Source: Altererythrobacter sp. Root672 (GTDB lineage Bacteria > Pseudomonadota > Alphaproteobacteria > Sphingomonadales > Sphingomonadaceae). From it: a stretch of DNA of 64,000 nt. The DNA is taken from NCBI RefSeq assembly GCF_001427865.1, contig NZ_LMHH01000001.1, positions 1,798,001 through 1,862,000 of the forward strand, written 5' to 3'. Positions 54,826 through 62,364 of this stretch are shown piece by piece (within the stretch, counting starts at the first letter, position 1; the number at the start of each line of letters is the position of its first letter). The position numbers and the translations under genes were made by a program. The notes under the pieces were generated by a model. That model was not told the DNA's origin, made no database searches, and worked only from the letters and a program-made list of their open reading frames with translations.

Positions 54826-55443
54826 ATGCTCCAGATAGCCGAACGCCTGCCCCATCCCCTTGCCGACGAGACGCTGCGCGGCATGTTCGAGGCGCGCAAG
54901 CGGGTCTTTGTCGACTTGCTCAAGTGGGACGTGCCGGTGCTCGAGGGCCGGTTCGAGCTCGACCAGTTCGATGATGAGCACGCGGTCTACCTCGTGGTGC
55001 GGGGCGAGAGCGGGGAGCACCTTGCCTCCGCGCGCCTGCTCGAGACCACGCGGCCGCACATTCTCGATACGCTCTTTCCTGACCTGTGCGCCGTCGCCGT
55101 ACCCCGCGGAGCCGACGTTCGAGAGATCACCCGCTTCTGCCTCGACCGGCGGCTTTCGGCCGAGCGCCGGCTCGCGGTGCGCAATGTCCTCGTGAGCGCG
55201 CTCGTCGACCACGCGCTGGCGCGCGGCATCCTGGTCTACACCGGGGTCGCCGAGTTCGGCTGGCTGCAGCAGATCCTCGCCTTTGGCTGGCGGTGCCGAC
55301 CGCTCGGCCTTCCCGCCCTTCACGATGGCCAGACGCTCGGCGCGCTCAGGATCGAGATTTCCGCGCAGACCCCGGCGCTCCTCGCGCGCAACGGCATCTA
55401 CACCCAGGCCAGCGAAGCCGACACCGTCCGCGAAGCGGCCTGA
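54826..55443 (+). CDS. luxI: LuxI family acyl-homoserine-lactone synthase
   Basis: A 205-residue AHL synthase that makes the quorum signal from S-adenosylmethionine and an acyl carrier. The invariant LuxI residues line up: Arg25, Phe28, Trp34 (RKRVFVDLLKWDVP), Asp46 and Asp49 (ELDQFDDEHA), Arg70 (ASARLLETT), Phe84, Glu100 and Arg103 (EITRFCLDRR). GGGAGAAG precedes the ATG. The order luxR-luxI followed by a phytanoyl-CoA dioxygenase is typical of sphingomonads. Confidence 0.93.
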   Translation: MLQIAERLPHPLADETLRGMFEARKRVFVDLLKWDVPVLEGRFELDQFDDEHAVYLVVRGESGEHLASARLLETTRPHILDTLFPDLCAVAVPRGADVREITRFCLDRRLSAERRLAVRNVLVSALVDHALARGILVYTGVAEFGWLQQILAFGWRCRPLGLPALHDGQTLGALRIEISAQTPALLARNGIYTQASEADTVREAA

Positions 55444-55468
55444 ACCCTGCAAAGAGGAGACTGCCCCC

Positions 55469-56350
55469 GTGACCCTTCACTTAACCGAGCGGACCGCGCG
55501 CGAGCGCGCCGACCAGCTTCTCGCACAGGGCTACTGCGTGATCCCAGACCTTGCGACCGCCCCCGTGCGCGCGCTCGATGCCGACCTTGCGGAAGATTTC
55601 GCGCTCACCCCGTTTTGCGAAGGCGGGTTCTACGGCAGCCGGACCAAGAGGTTCGGACGCTTGCTCGCGCGTTCAGACCATTCCCGCACGCTCGTGACGC
55701 ATCCGCTGATCACTCGCGTCGTGGAACACGTCCTTTCGCCGTGGTGCGACACGGTCCAGCTCAATCTGACGCAAGCGATCGCGCTCCATCCAGGCGCCCT
55801 GCCCCAGTTGCCGCATCGCGACCAGGACATGTGGCGAGGCGCGCTTGGCGAGATCGAGTACCTCGTAAACGTGATGTGGCCCTTCACGCCCTATACCGCC
55901 GATAACGGGGCGACGGTGCTGTGGCCGGGCAGTCATGGCCGCGAGGCCCTCGATCGCCAAGCGCCCGCCATGCCCGGGACACCGGTCGAGCTGGAGCCTG
56001 GATCGGCGCTCATGTTCCTCGGGTCCACGCTCCACGGAGCCGGTGGAAACCGCACGCACGAGGTCCGCCGCGGCTGCATCGTGAGCTACTGCCTCGGCTG
56101 GCTCAAGCCGTATGAGAACCAGTGGCTCGCCTATCCGCCCGAGGTCGCGCGCGACTTCCCGCCCGAGCTCGCCGCGCTCGTCGGCTACCGCCAGCACCGC
56201 CCCAATCTTGGCAACTACGAGGGCCAGTGCCCCTCGGTCCTGCTCAGGGACAAGCCGCCGCAGCGCCTCGGCGCCATCGACGCCTTGCGTCCCGACCAGG
56301 CCGACCTCGTCGCGGACTATGTCGCCGGCCAGCAGCAGCGTGACACTTGA
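55469..56350 (+). CDS. phytanoyl-CoA dioxygenase (PhyH) family protein
   Basis: A 293-residue Fe(II)/2-oxoglutarate dioxygenase. The iron site is LPHRDQDMW (HxD) and the distal His in STLHGAGGNRT; a downstream Arg (HEVRRGCIVSYCLGW) would bind 2-oxoglutarate. GAGGAGA precedes the GTG at 55469. The gene lies 25 bases after luxI and is probably in the same operon. Its substrate is unknown; genes of this family follow luxI in several sphingomonads and might modify the acyl chain of the signal. Confidence 0.88.
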   Translation: MTLHLTERTARERADQLLAQGYCVIPDLATAPVRALDADLAEDFALTPFCEGGFYGSRTKRFGRLLARSDHSRTLVTHPLITRVVEHVLSPWCDTVQLNLTQAIALHPGALPQLPHRDQDMWRGALGEIEYLVNVMWPFTPYTADNGATVLWPGSHGREALDRQAPAMPGTPVELEPGSALMFLGSTLHGAGGNRTHEVRRGCIVSYCLGWLKPYENQWLAYPPEVARDFPPELAALVGYRQHRPNLGNYEGQCPSVLLRDKPPQRLGAIDALRPDQADLVADYVAGQQQRDT

Positions 56351-56380
56351 CCGACGCCTCCATCGCGTGCCCCGCCGGCC

Positions 56381-56995
56381 ATGAGCGCGGGGGTGACGTT
56401 CGAGCGTGTCTACCACGCGCTCAAGGAGGAGCTCGGAAGCGGGCGCTATGCGGCGGGCCAGCACCTCGAGCCCGCCGCGCTCTCACGCGACCTTAATGCC
56501 AGCATCACGCCCGTGCGCGATGCTCTGCATCGCCTCGCCGGCGAAGGCCTCGTGGAAACGCCCCGCGGCGAGGGCTTCAGAATGCCGCTCATGACCGAGG
56601 TCGGCCTGCGGCATCTCTACCGCTGGAACGCGGGTTTGCTCGACCTCGCCGCCCGCGGGCGAAGCGGCCCCGAACCGACCGGACGGGGAGAGGACAGCGA
56701 GCCCGCAGGCGCCGCAGGCGCGATCGAAACGACCGAGCACCTCTTCCTCAAGGTCGCCGCGCGTTCGGGCAACCCCGAGCACGGAGCGACGATTGCCACG
56801 CTCAACGACCGCCTGCGAGCGGTCAGGCAGGTCGAGCTCGCCCTCATGGCCGATCCCCTGGCCGAGCTCGAGCCGATCGCGGCTCTGCTCGCCTCCGATA
56901 CCCTGCCAGGGTTGCGCCGAACGCTCGCGGCCTATCATCGTCGCCGCGAGCGCCTGGTCGGCGAGTTGGTCGCCGCGCTCGTTGCCCCTCGCTAG
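56381..56995 (+). CDS. GntR family transcriptional regulator
   Basis: A 204-residue GntR/FCD regulator. The winged HTH is ALKEELGSGRYAAGQHLEPA then LSRDLNASITPVRDALHRLA, with the wing GEGFRMPLM. The effector domain is shorter than typical FCD (about 130 residues). It ends 150 bases before the first lasso precursor and may control the lasso genes or the dioxygenase; the position supports either. Confidence 0.85.
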   Translation: MSAGVTFERVYHALKEELGSGRYAAGQHLEPAALSRDLNASITPVRDALHRLAGEGLVETPRGEGFRMPLMTEVGLRHLYRWNAGLLDLAARGRSGPEPTGRGEDSEPAGAAGAIETTEHLFLKVAARSGNPEHGATIATLNDRLRAVRQVELALMADPLAELEPIAALLASDTLPGLRRTLAAYHRRRERLVGELVAALVAPR

Positions 56996-57051
56996 GCACC
57001 CCGGGTCCTCGTCCGCCCTCAGCCTGGCGTCGCCCCCGGGTAGCGACGTAC

Positions 57052-57076
57052 ATTCGCCCTGTACGCCCCGTATAAG
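57052..57076 (+). promoter_or_regulatory. promoter region of lasso precursor 1
   Basis: ATTCGCCCTGTACGCCCCG followed by TATAAG (57071-57076) and GCTTCGTGCCCTC. Almost the same sequence stands before precursor 2. Here a 9-base near-duplication (CGCCCTGTA / CGCCCCGTA) separates the shared halves. Confidence 0.5.
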
Positions 57077-57145
57077 CTTCGTGCCCTCCTCTACCGGTCC
57101 TAGCCTCTCGTGCGCTGCATTCCCGCAGCGACAAGGAGATGTGAC

Positions 57146-57274
57146 ATGAAACATGAGCGCAAGGAGACCGGCCTCGTCGAGCTCGGGACGGCCAGCCTCG
57201 AGACCCGCGGCCTGCCGATCGCCCCGGAGCCGGAGTCCATGGGCTTCAAGGTCAAGTCGCTGCTCGTCGACTGA
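57146..57274 (+). CDS. lasso peptide precursor 1
   Basis: A 42-residue precursor. The leader resembles astexin-type leaders (GLVELGTASLETR, with the penultimate Thr needed for processing). Cleavage after Arg21 would free a 21-residue core starting Gly-Leu-Pro. Glu at core position 9 (GLPIAPEPE; also Glu7) can close the Gly1-Glu9 macrolactam; the tail continues SMGFKVKSLLVD, with Phe, Lys and Leu residues as possible plugs. AAGGAGATGTGAC precedes the ATG. The sister gene at 57787 has the same length and the same Glu9. Confidence 0.9.
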   Translation: MKHERKETGLVELGTASLETRGLPIAPEPESMGFKVKSLLVD

Positions 57275-57291
57275 GCCCCGGACGCAAACCC

Positions 57292-57327
57292 CGGACGCGC
57301 GGGGACCGGCACGGCCCCGCGCGTCCG
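57292..57327 (+). terminator. strong hairpin after lasso precursor 1
   Basis: A perfect 13-bp GC-rich stem (CGGACGCGCGGGG with CCCCGCGCGTCCG, 10-base loop), 17 bases past the precursor stop, without a T-run. It probably stabilises the precursor mRNA or attenuates read-through. Confidence 0.65.
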
Positions 57328-57397
57328 AACCGGGATGCGCTTGTCGCTCGCGCGGGGTCACGCCGGGACCCATAGCGTCACCTCGCCGCCCCTTTCC

Positions 57398-57540
57398 TGC
57401 TACTCTCCCCCCAGTCCCCTGCTACTCTCCCCCAGTCACCTGCCCCTCTGATCCCCAGTCGCCTGCCCCTCTGATCCCCAGTCGCCTGCCCTTCTCACCC
57501 TTTGTCACCTGCCCTTCTCACCCTTTGTCACCTGCCGCTG
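57398..57540. repeat. tandem repeat array between the lasso precursors
   Basis: Six consecutive units of 21-23 bp beginning TGC, at 57398, 57420, 57441, 57464, 57487 and 57510, then a partial seventh. They fall into three pairs: TGCTACTCTCCCCC(C)AGTC, TGCCCCTCTGATCCCCAGTC and TGCCCTTCTCACCCTTTGTC, each with a final C/ACC or GCC. The strand is almost pure pyrimidine. No open frame crosses it. The remaining sequence 57541-57700 shows nothing further. Confidence 0.85.
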
Positions 57541-57704
57541 TCCGAGGGTCGGCCCGCGACGCTCTTCCCGGACACGCCCGAGCAACCCGGCGCTGTCGCC
57601 CGCCCCGTCCATCAGCTGCCCTGCAGCGACGCGCGCCGAGGCGGTCTTCGCGGGGCCCGCAGACCAAAAAAGGCCCGTTTGAGCGCTGCGCAAACAATCG
57701 GACT

Positions 57705-57720
57705 ATTCGCCCTGTATAAG
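57705..57720 (+). promoter_or_regulatory. promoter region of lasso precursor 2
   Basis: ATTCGCCCTG then TATAAG (57715-57720) and GCTTCGTACCCTC, nearly identical to the region before precursor 1 but lacking its 9-base duplication. Confidence 0.5.
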
Positions 57721-57786
57721 CTTCGTACCCTCGCCCCGCCTTCCTAGTCTGCCGGTGCTGCACCCCGCAGCATCAGGAGAAACGAT

Positions 57787-57915
57787 ATGGAACGCGAACA
57801 CACCGACAGCGGGCTGGTCGAGCTCGGCACCGCCAGCACCGAGACGCGCGGACAGCAGATCCTCGCCACTCCGGAGTCGAACGGCTACCTGAGGGTCGGC
57901 CCGCTCGTCGACTGA
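57787..57915 (+). CDS. lasso peptide precursor 2
   Basis: A 42-residue precursor. The leader contains GLVELGTASTETR, nearly identical to precursor 1. The core would start at Gly22 (GQQILATPE, Glu9 as ring acceptor) and continue SNGYLRVGPLVD, with Tyr and Leu-Arg as possible plugs. Both cores are 21 residues and end LVD. CAGGAGA precedes the ATG. The gene lies 56 bases before the B gene. Confidence 0.9.
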   Translation: MEREHTDSGLVELGTASTETRGQQILATPESNGYLRVGPLVD

Positions 57916-57923
57916 GCGACGGC

Positions 57924-57949
57924 GCGCGGGGACCTGCGGGTTCCCGCGC
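57924..57949 (+). terminator. hairpin after lasso precursor 2
   Basis: A 9-bp stem with one G-U pair (GCGCGGGGA with TTCCCGCGC, 8-base loop) between the second precursor and the B gene. Hairpins at this place are thought to raise the precursor-to-enzyme ratio in lasso operons. Confidence 0.5.
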
Positions 57950-57971
57950 CTGCCGCGATCCTGCGCCCAGC

Positions 57972-58640
57972 ATGACCTACCTCCACCTCAAGCGCCATGT
58001 CAGCTACGGCCTCATAGCCGGGCAAGCGGTGTTTCTGGATCTCAAGGGCGATCGCTATCTTGCGCTCGACCCGGTGCTCCAGGCCGATTTCGATGCCTTG
58101 CGAACGGCGCCCGAGCCTTTTCCCCTACCCGCCGACGAGCCCGCCCGCGAGCGCCTGCTCGCGACCGGGCTGTTCCAGCAACACTCGCTCAAGGGCCGCG
58201 TCGCCCCGGTCGAAATCGAGGTCCCAGCGGCAAGCCTGCTCGACGAGACCCCGATCCGGGCGGACTGGCGCACGGTCCCAAGGGTGTGGTCATGCCTGCG
58301 GCGCGCCCGCGGGCGCCTTGCGAGAGTGCCGCTGATGGCTATTGTCGAAGACATTCGCGAGAGCCGCTTTGCCGCAAGCGGGCCCGCCGACGCAGCGCAG
58401 GTGGAAGATGCGGCACGCCGGTTCCACGCGGTGCGCGCGCTCATCCCGGTGGCGCGCAGCTGCCTGCTCGATTCGCTCGCGCTGCTCGACTGGTTGGGGG
58501 ACGGAGCCACGCCCGCCACGCTCGTGTTCGGGACGCGGCTCGATCCCTTCGGCGCGCATTGCTGGCTGCAGACCGATCGCGTGGTGCTGACTGACGCCGC
58601 AGACACCGCGCGCACTTTCGTCCCGGTCCTTGCCGTCTGA
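57972..58640 (+). CDS. lasso peptide B protein (RRE plus transglutaminase-like protease)
   Basis: A 222-residue fused B protein. Residues about 1-80 are a PqqD-like RiPP recognition element (FLDLKGDRYLALDP) that binds the leader. Residues about 100-222 are the McjB-type leader protease: Cys164 (VARSCLLDSLALLDWL), His196 (PFGAHCWLQ) and an Asp near 208 form the expected triad. It removes the leader so that the cyclase can act. The stop overlaps the cyclase start (TGATG). Confidence 0.9.
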   Translation: MTYLHLKRHVSYGLIAGQAVFLDLKGDRYLALDPVLQADFDALRTAPEPFPLPADEPARERLLATGLFQQHSLKGRVAPVEIEVPAASLLDETPIRADWRTVPRVWSCLRRARGRLARVPLMAIVEDIRESRFAASGPADAAQVEDAARRFHAVRALIPVARSCLLDSLALLDWLGDGATPATLVFGTRLDPFGAHCWLQTDRVVLTDAADTARTFVPVLAV

Positions 58641-60343
58641 TGCAGCTGCGCTACCTTGCGGCGGCCGGACGCGGCGAAGCCCTCGAGCGGTTCTCGGCAA
58701 CGCTCGCAGCCTGCGGACTAGCGCTCGAGCCCGCCCTCCGCGGTCCGGAGCTCGCAATCTGGACAGTTCCGGGAACGCCCAGCCTCTGCGCGCCGGACGG
58801 CTCGGCCCTTGCTATCGGCGTCCTGTTCGATCGCGCCAGCGGCCAGCGGCTCGAACGGCTCAGGGCCCCCGTGCCAAGCGAGACGCAATTCGTCGAACGT
58901 TACTGGGGCGCCTACGTGCTGCTTGCGAGCCGCGGAGACGGGCACCATGCGGTGCTGCGCGACCCGTCAGGCGGGGTGACGGCTTATCATCGCCGCTGCG
59001 AGCCCCTCGATATCTACGCTTCGGACGCCGAGCTGCTGGCCGCGGCCGGCCCGCTCGAACCCGACCCAGCGTTCCTGCAGCACTGGCTGAGCTTTCCCGC
59101 CCTGCGCACGGGCCTTACCGGCATTCGCGGCATCTGCGAGATCGTGCCGGGCTCGGCGCATATCCGGATCGGCAACGACGAACGCATGACGCCCTGCTGG
59201 ACCCCCTGGACCTACGCTGCGCCCGATCGGTCAATCCGCCGGTTTGAGGACGCGGCCGACATGTTGCGCGAGACCGTCCTCCACGCCGTCCCGCGCCTGC
59301 TCGGCAACAGCACCACAACCGTCCTCCAGCTGTCAGGCGGTCTCGACTCCTCGATTGTCGCTGCGGCACTGGCCCACGCAGGCCGGCCCTTTCGAGCGGT
59401 CACTTTCGCTACGGTGACCCCTGATGGCGACGAACGCCGATACGCCCGCGACGTCGCGCAGCACTGCGGGATCGAGCTTGCCGAGCTGCTCGAAGAGCGC
59501 GCCTTGCCCGACTTCGCCGAGGTCCCACCGCTTGCGCTGCGCCCGCTGCCCAACGCGCTGTTGCGGATAGTCCATCGGGGCATGGCCAACCATCTGGCGC
59601 TCACCGGCGGCGAGCTTGCGCTCGACGGCGCTGGCGGCGACAACGTGTTTGCCGCGCTCGCAACGAGCTCACCCGCACTCGACGCGCTCTGCCGTGAGGG
59701 CCCTCGCGCCGGGCTAGCTGCCTTGGAGGATCTTGCCCGGCTGCACGGGACCACCGTCTGGGCCGCGGCGCGCGCGGCCGCCCGCCGCTCTCGTCGAACC
59801 CGTGTGGCCTGGGAGCGTGAGGACGCGTTCCTCGCGAAGGCGGCTGCCCTTCCGACCTGCGCAGACCATCCCTGGCTGCGCGACATCGCCGCGGCCGATC
59901 GCGGCACGCTCGAACACGTCCAGTCGATCGCCGGGATTTTTCACTTCCTCACAGATCCCACGCCAGGCGCTAGCGCTTCGCTGCATCCGCTTCTTGCCCA
60001 GCCCATCCTCGAAGCCTGCCTGCGGGTGCCCGCGTGGTTGTGGATCCGCGAAGGCCGGGACCGCGCCGTCGCGCGCGAAGCGTTTCGCGGGCTGCTGCCG
60101 GACTCGATCCTCGCTCGCCGCTCGAAGGGAAGCCTCGTGAGCCTGTTCACGACCGGCTACATGGCGCGCCGCGCAGAACTCGAAAGCCTGCTGCTCGAAG
60201 GCAAGCTCGCTGCGACCGGGTTGCTCGACCGCGACGCGATCCGGACCTACCTGCGTCGCGACGGCCAGCCCGAGGATGCGCGCTACATTCGGCTGATCGA
60301 CCTCGCATCCGCCGAGACCTGGCTGCGCTCGTTCGACCGCTGA
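58640..60343 (+). CDS. lasso peptide cyclase (asparagine-synthetase-like C protein)
   Basis: A 567-residue lasso cyclase. The PP-loop LSGGLDSSIVAAALAHAG (Ser232 to Ser238 for SGGLDSS) adenylates the ring Glu before attack by Gly1. Downstream motifs include GAGGDNVFAALA and HPLLAQPILEACLRVPAWLW. The N-terminal glutaminase-like domain is present but lacks the Cys2 nucleophile, normal for the family. Its 3' end overlaps the convergent isopeptidase by 61 bases, so the two transcripts are complementary there. Confidence 0.93.
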   Translation: MQLRYLAAAGRGEALERFSATLAACGLALEPALRGPELAIWTVPGTPSLCAPDGSALAIGVLFDRASGQRLERLRAPVPSETQFVERYWGAYVLLASRGDGHHAVLRDPSGGVTAYHRRCEPLDIYASDAELLAAAGPLEPDPAFLQHWLSFPALRTGLTGIRGICEIVPGSAHIRIGNDERMTPCWTPWTYAAPDRSIRRFEDAADMLRETVLHAVPRLLGNSTTTVLQLSGGLDSSIVAAALAHAGRPFRAVTFATVTPDGDERRYARDVAQHCGIELAELLEERALPDFAEVPPLALRPLPNALLRIVHRGMANHLALTGGELALDGAGGDNVFAALATSSPALDALCREGPRAGLAALEDLARLHGTTVWAAARAAARRSRRTRVAWEREDAFLAKAAALPTCADHPWLRDIAAADRGTLEHVQSIAGIFHFLTDPTPGASASLHPLLAQPILEACLRVPAWLWIREGRDRAVAREAFRGLLPDSILARRSKGSLVSLFTTGYMARRAELESLLLEGKLAATGLLDRDAIRTYLRRDGQPEDARYIRLIDLASAETWLRSFDR

Positions 60344-62364
60344 TCCGCGTCGCGCTTCAGCCGCATGGCCTGCCATCGGTGGTACTGATCGGCCTTGACG
60401 GGATCGGGGTCGGCGATGCCCTGCAGCCAGAAGCGGAACCAGTCGAGATTGCGCCGGTAAACCGCAAGCCGGTGGCGCGGCTGGAACTTGACGTGGTTCT
60501 CGTCCGGAAAGGCGTAGAGCTCGACCGGCGTCGAGGTCAGGGCCAGCCGCGCGTAGATTTCGGCCTGCGCGCGCGCCTCGTTCTCGGGCATCTGCATGAG
60601 CAGCGGCGCCTTGATCGTGTCGACATTCAGCGCCGGCGAGACAACGCGCCAGCGCTCGGGCGCCTCGTCTGGGCTGGCGAGGCCAAAGAAGCCGCGCAGC
60701 ACGCCCGTAAAATCCCGCCCCGGCAAGGCATTGCTCCAGTAGGCCGACGGCGTGAACTGCGGCGAGGCCACTGCGGCGGCGGCGAGCAGCGGCGTATTCA
60801 TGGCCACCCACATCGTCACCTCGCTGCCGTGGCTGAACCCGCCCATACCGATCCGCGAAGGATCGGCCCATCCGCGCTTTGTCAGATCATCGACGAGCGC
60901 CTCGACGCTCGCGAGGCCCGCCCGATAGCTTGCGACCATGTCGACACTCTCGTCGCTCACCATGTTGAGGCAAGCCACAACGAACCCGGCATCGGCCAGC
61001 GGGGCCAGCGGGTACTCGTCGCCGACACCCCCGCGCAGATAGCCCGGGCAAGCGTAGTAGGTGACGAACAGCGGCGCGGGCACGGCCAAAGCGCCCGGCG
61101 GCAGCAGCACCGTTCCGCTGGCCTCACGCCCGTCGGGGAGTGTCCAGGAAAGCTGTTCGACGCGCGGCATCGTGCGACCCCGCAAGGTCGCGTTGGGATC
61201 GAACAGCACGGTCCGCGCGCCGGTCGACAAATCGATAGCCTCAAGGCGCGAAGGCGCCACTGCGCTCGCGGTCACGCAGACCGCGGACCGGGGAGTCAGC
61301 GCGCAGGGCCGCGCCGGCTCGCGCGACCCGGCGATCAGGCCCTCGCCGCGCACGAGGGTTCCCACCGTACCGCGCGCCGGATTCCACAGGTGAAGCGACT
61401 GGCGATAAAGGTCGTCCTGTGTGGTAAAAACGAGCTCGTCTGTTCCGGGCCGCCACGCCAGGGAGACCACGCGCCGCGCAGAGCAGGCCGCCGCCTTGCA
61501 GGTGGTCATCTCCCCGCCCTGCTGGACCTCGATGGTCGACCGACCCGCCTGACGCCGCACCCGCACCGTAGGCCGACCGGGCTCTTGAAGGACAAGGGCC
61601 GCCCCAAGCGCCTCTGGCGTGAGTGGCCCCACGACGGCAGGCGTTTCGGGACCAAGTTCGGCCACCGCCAGGGATTGAAGGTCGAGGCGATAGCGCTGCC
61701 GTGGCGACCGCCACAACAGCCCCGCGCGGCTGTACCACTGCCCGGTCAGCCGCTGGCTCGCAAGGCGCCCGTCGACCCAGCCCCCGCGATATAGGTTCTG
61801 GTTGAGGTCGACGCTTCCATCGACAAGGATGCCTTCGTCGTATTCGCTCCACTCGGCACGTTCGACTTCCGCGCGCGAAGGTCCGAGGCTGTAGGTCAGC
61901 GAAGACCCGTCCTCGCCTGGGACCAGACGTTCAACGTCCGCGTCGGTGACCCCGACCGGCCAGCTGCCCGATCCGTCAACGGCCGTGCGCCAGACGCCGA
62001 TCGCGCCGTCGACCAGCGCGCGGAAGAAGACAAAGCGCTCGTCAGGCGACCACACCGGTGCCTCGACCGCGAGCGGTTCCCCACCACCTTCGATCGGGGC
62101 GCCCCCGTCGGCGATGCGCCGTGTCGCCCCGCTCTCGAGATCGCCGACATACCATTCCAGGATATAAGTGTTGCGATCGAGCGAGGGGCGCTCGACCCGG
62201 AACGCCACCATTCGACCGCTCGGCGAAGCCGAGAGACCGGTTACATCGCTCACCTCGACGAGCTCCGGGACGCTCGGCCCGGCGCTCGCCGGCGGGCTGG
62301 CGAGCGCCAGAGCGGTAATCAGGACTGCGCCTAGCGCGTCGCGTCTGATCCGCCGCCCGGTCAC
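60283..62364 (-). CDS. lasso peptide isopeptidase (prolyl-oligopeptidase family)
   Basis: A 693-residue periplasmic serine hydrolase of the AtxE2 type that opens the lasso ring at its isopeptide bond. A signal peptide (ALGAVLITALALASPPASAG) precedes a beta-propeller-like N-terminal half. The hydrolase half has the nucleophile Ser511 in GMGGFSHGSEVTMW and a His in AFPDENHVKFQPRHRL (His624); I could not place the acidic residue with certainty. The GTG at 62364 overlaps the stop of the TonB receptor, so they form one operon. Confidence 0.9.
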   Translation of the reverse strand: MTGRRIRRDALGAVLITALALASPPASAGPSVPELVEVSDVTGLSASPSGRMVAFRVERPSLDRNTYILEWYVGDLESGATRRIADGGAPIEGGGEPLAVEAPVWSPDERFVFFRALVDGAIGVWRTAVDGSGSWPVGVTDADVERLVPGEDGSSLTYSLGPSRAEVERAEWSEYDEGILVDGSVDLNQNLYRGGWVDGRLASQRLTGQWYSRAGLLWRSPRQRYRLDLQSLAVAELGPETPAVVGPLTPEALGAALVLQEPGRPTVRVRRQAGRSTIEVQQGGEMTTCKAAACSARRVVSLAWRPGTDELVFTTQDDLYRQSLHLWNPARGTVGTLVRGEGLIAGSREPARPCALTPRSAVCVTASAVAPSRLEAIDLSTGARTVLFDPNATLRGRTMPRVEQLSWTLPDGREASGTVLLPPGALAVPAPLFVTYYACPGYLRGGVGDEYPLAPLADAGFVVACLNMVSDESVDMVASYRAGLASVEALVDDLTKRGWADPSRIGMGGFSHGSEVTMWVAMNTPLLAAAAVASPQFTPSAYWSNALPGRDFTGVLRGFFGLASPDEAPERWRVVSPALNVDTIKAPLLMQMPENEARAQAEIYARLALTSTPVELYAFPDENHVKFQPRHRLAVYRRNLDWFRFWLQGIADPDPVKADQYHRWQAMRLKRDADQRSNERSQVSADARSISRM

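Noticed and set aside
53941-55452. 503-codon minus-strand frame opposite luxR-luxI
   Set aside because: Both genes on the plus strand have invariant family residues; the antisense frame has none.
57398-57540. CRISPR array
   Set aside because: Units are contiguous 21-23 bp tandem copies without unique spacers, and no cas genes are near (the Cas4-like protein at 38689 belongs to a helicase pair).
60034-61794. 586-codon plus-strand frame over the cyclase end and isopeptidase
   Set aside because: Arg/Gly-rich and motif-free; the isopeptidase on the minus strand is well supported.
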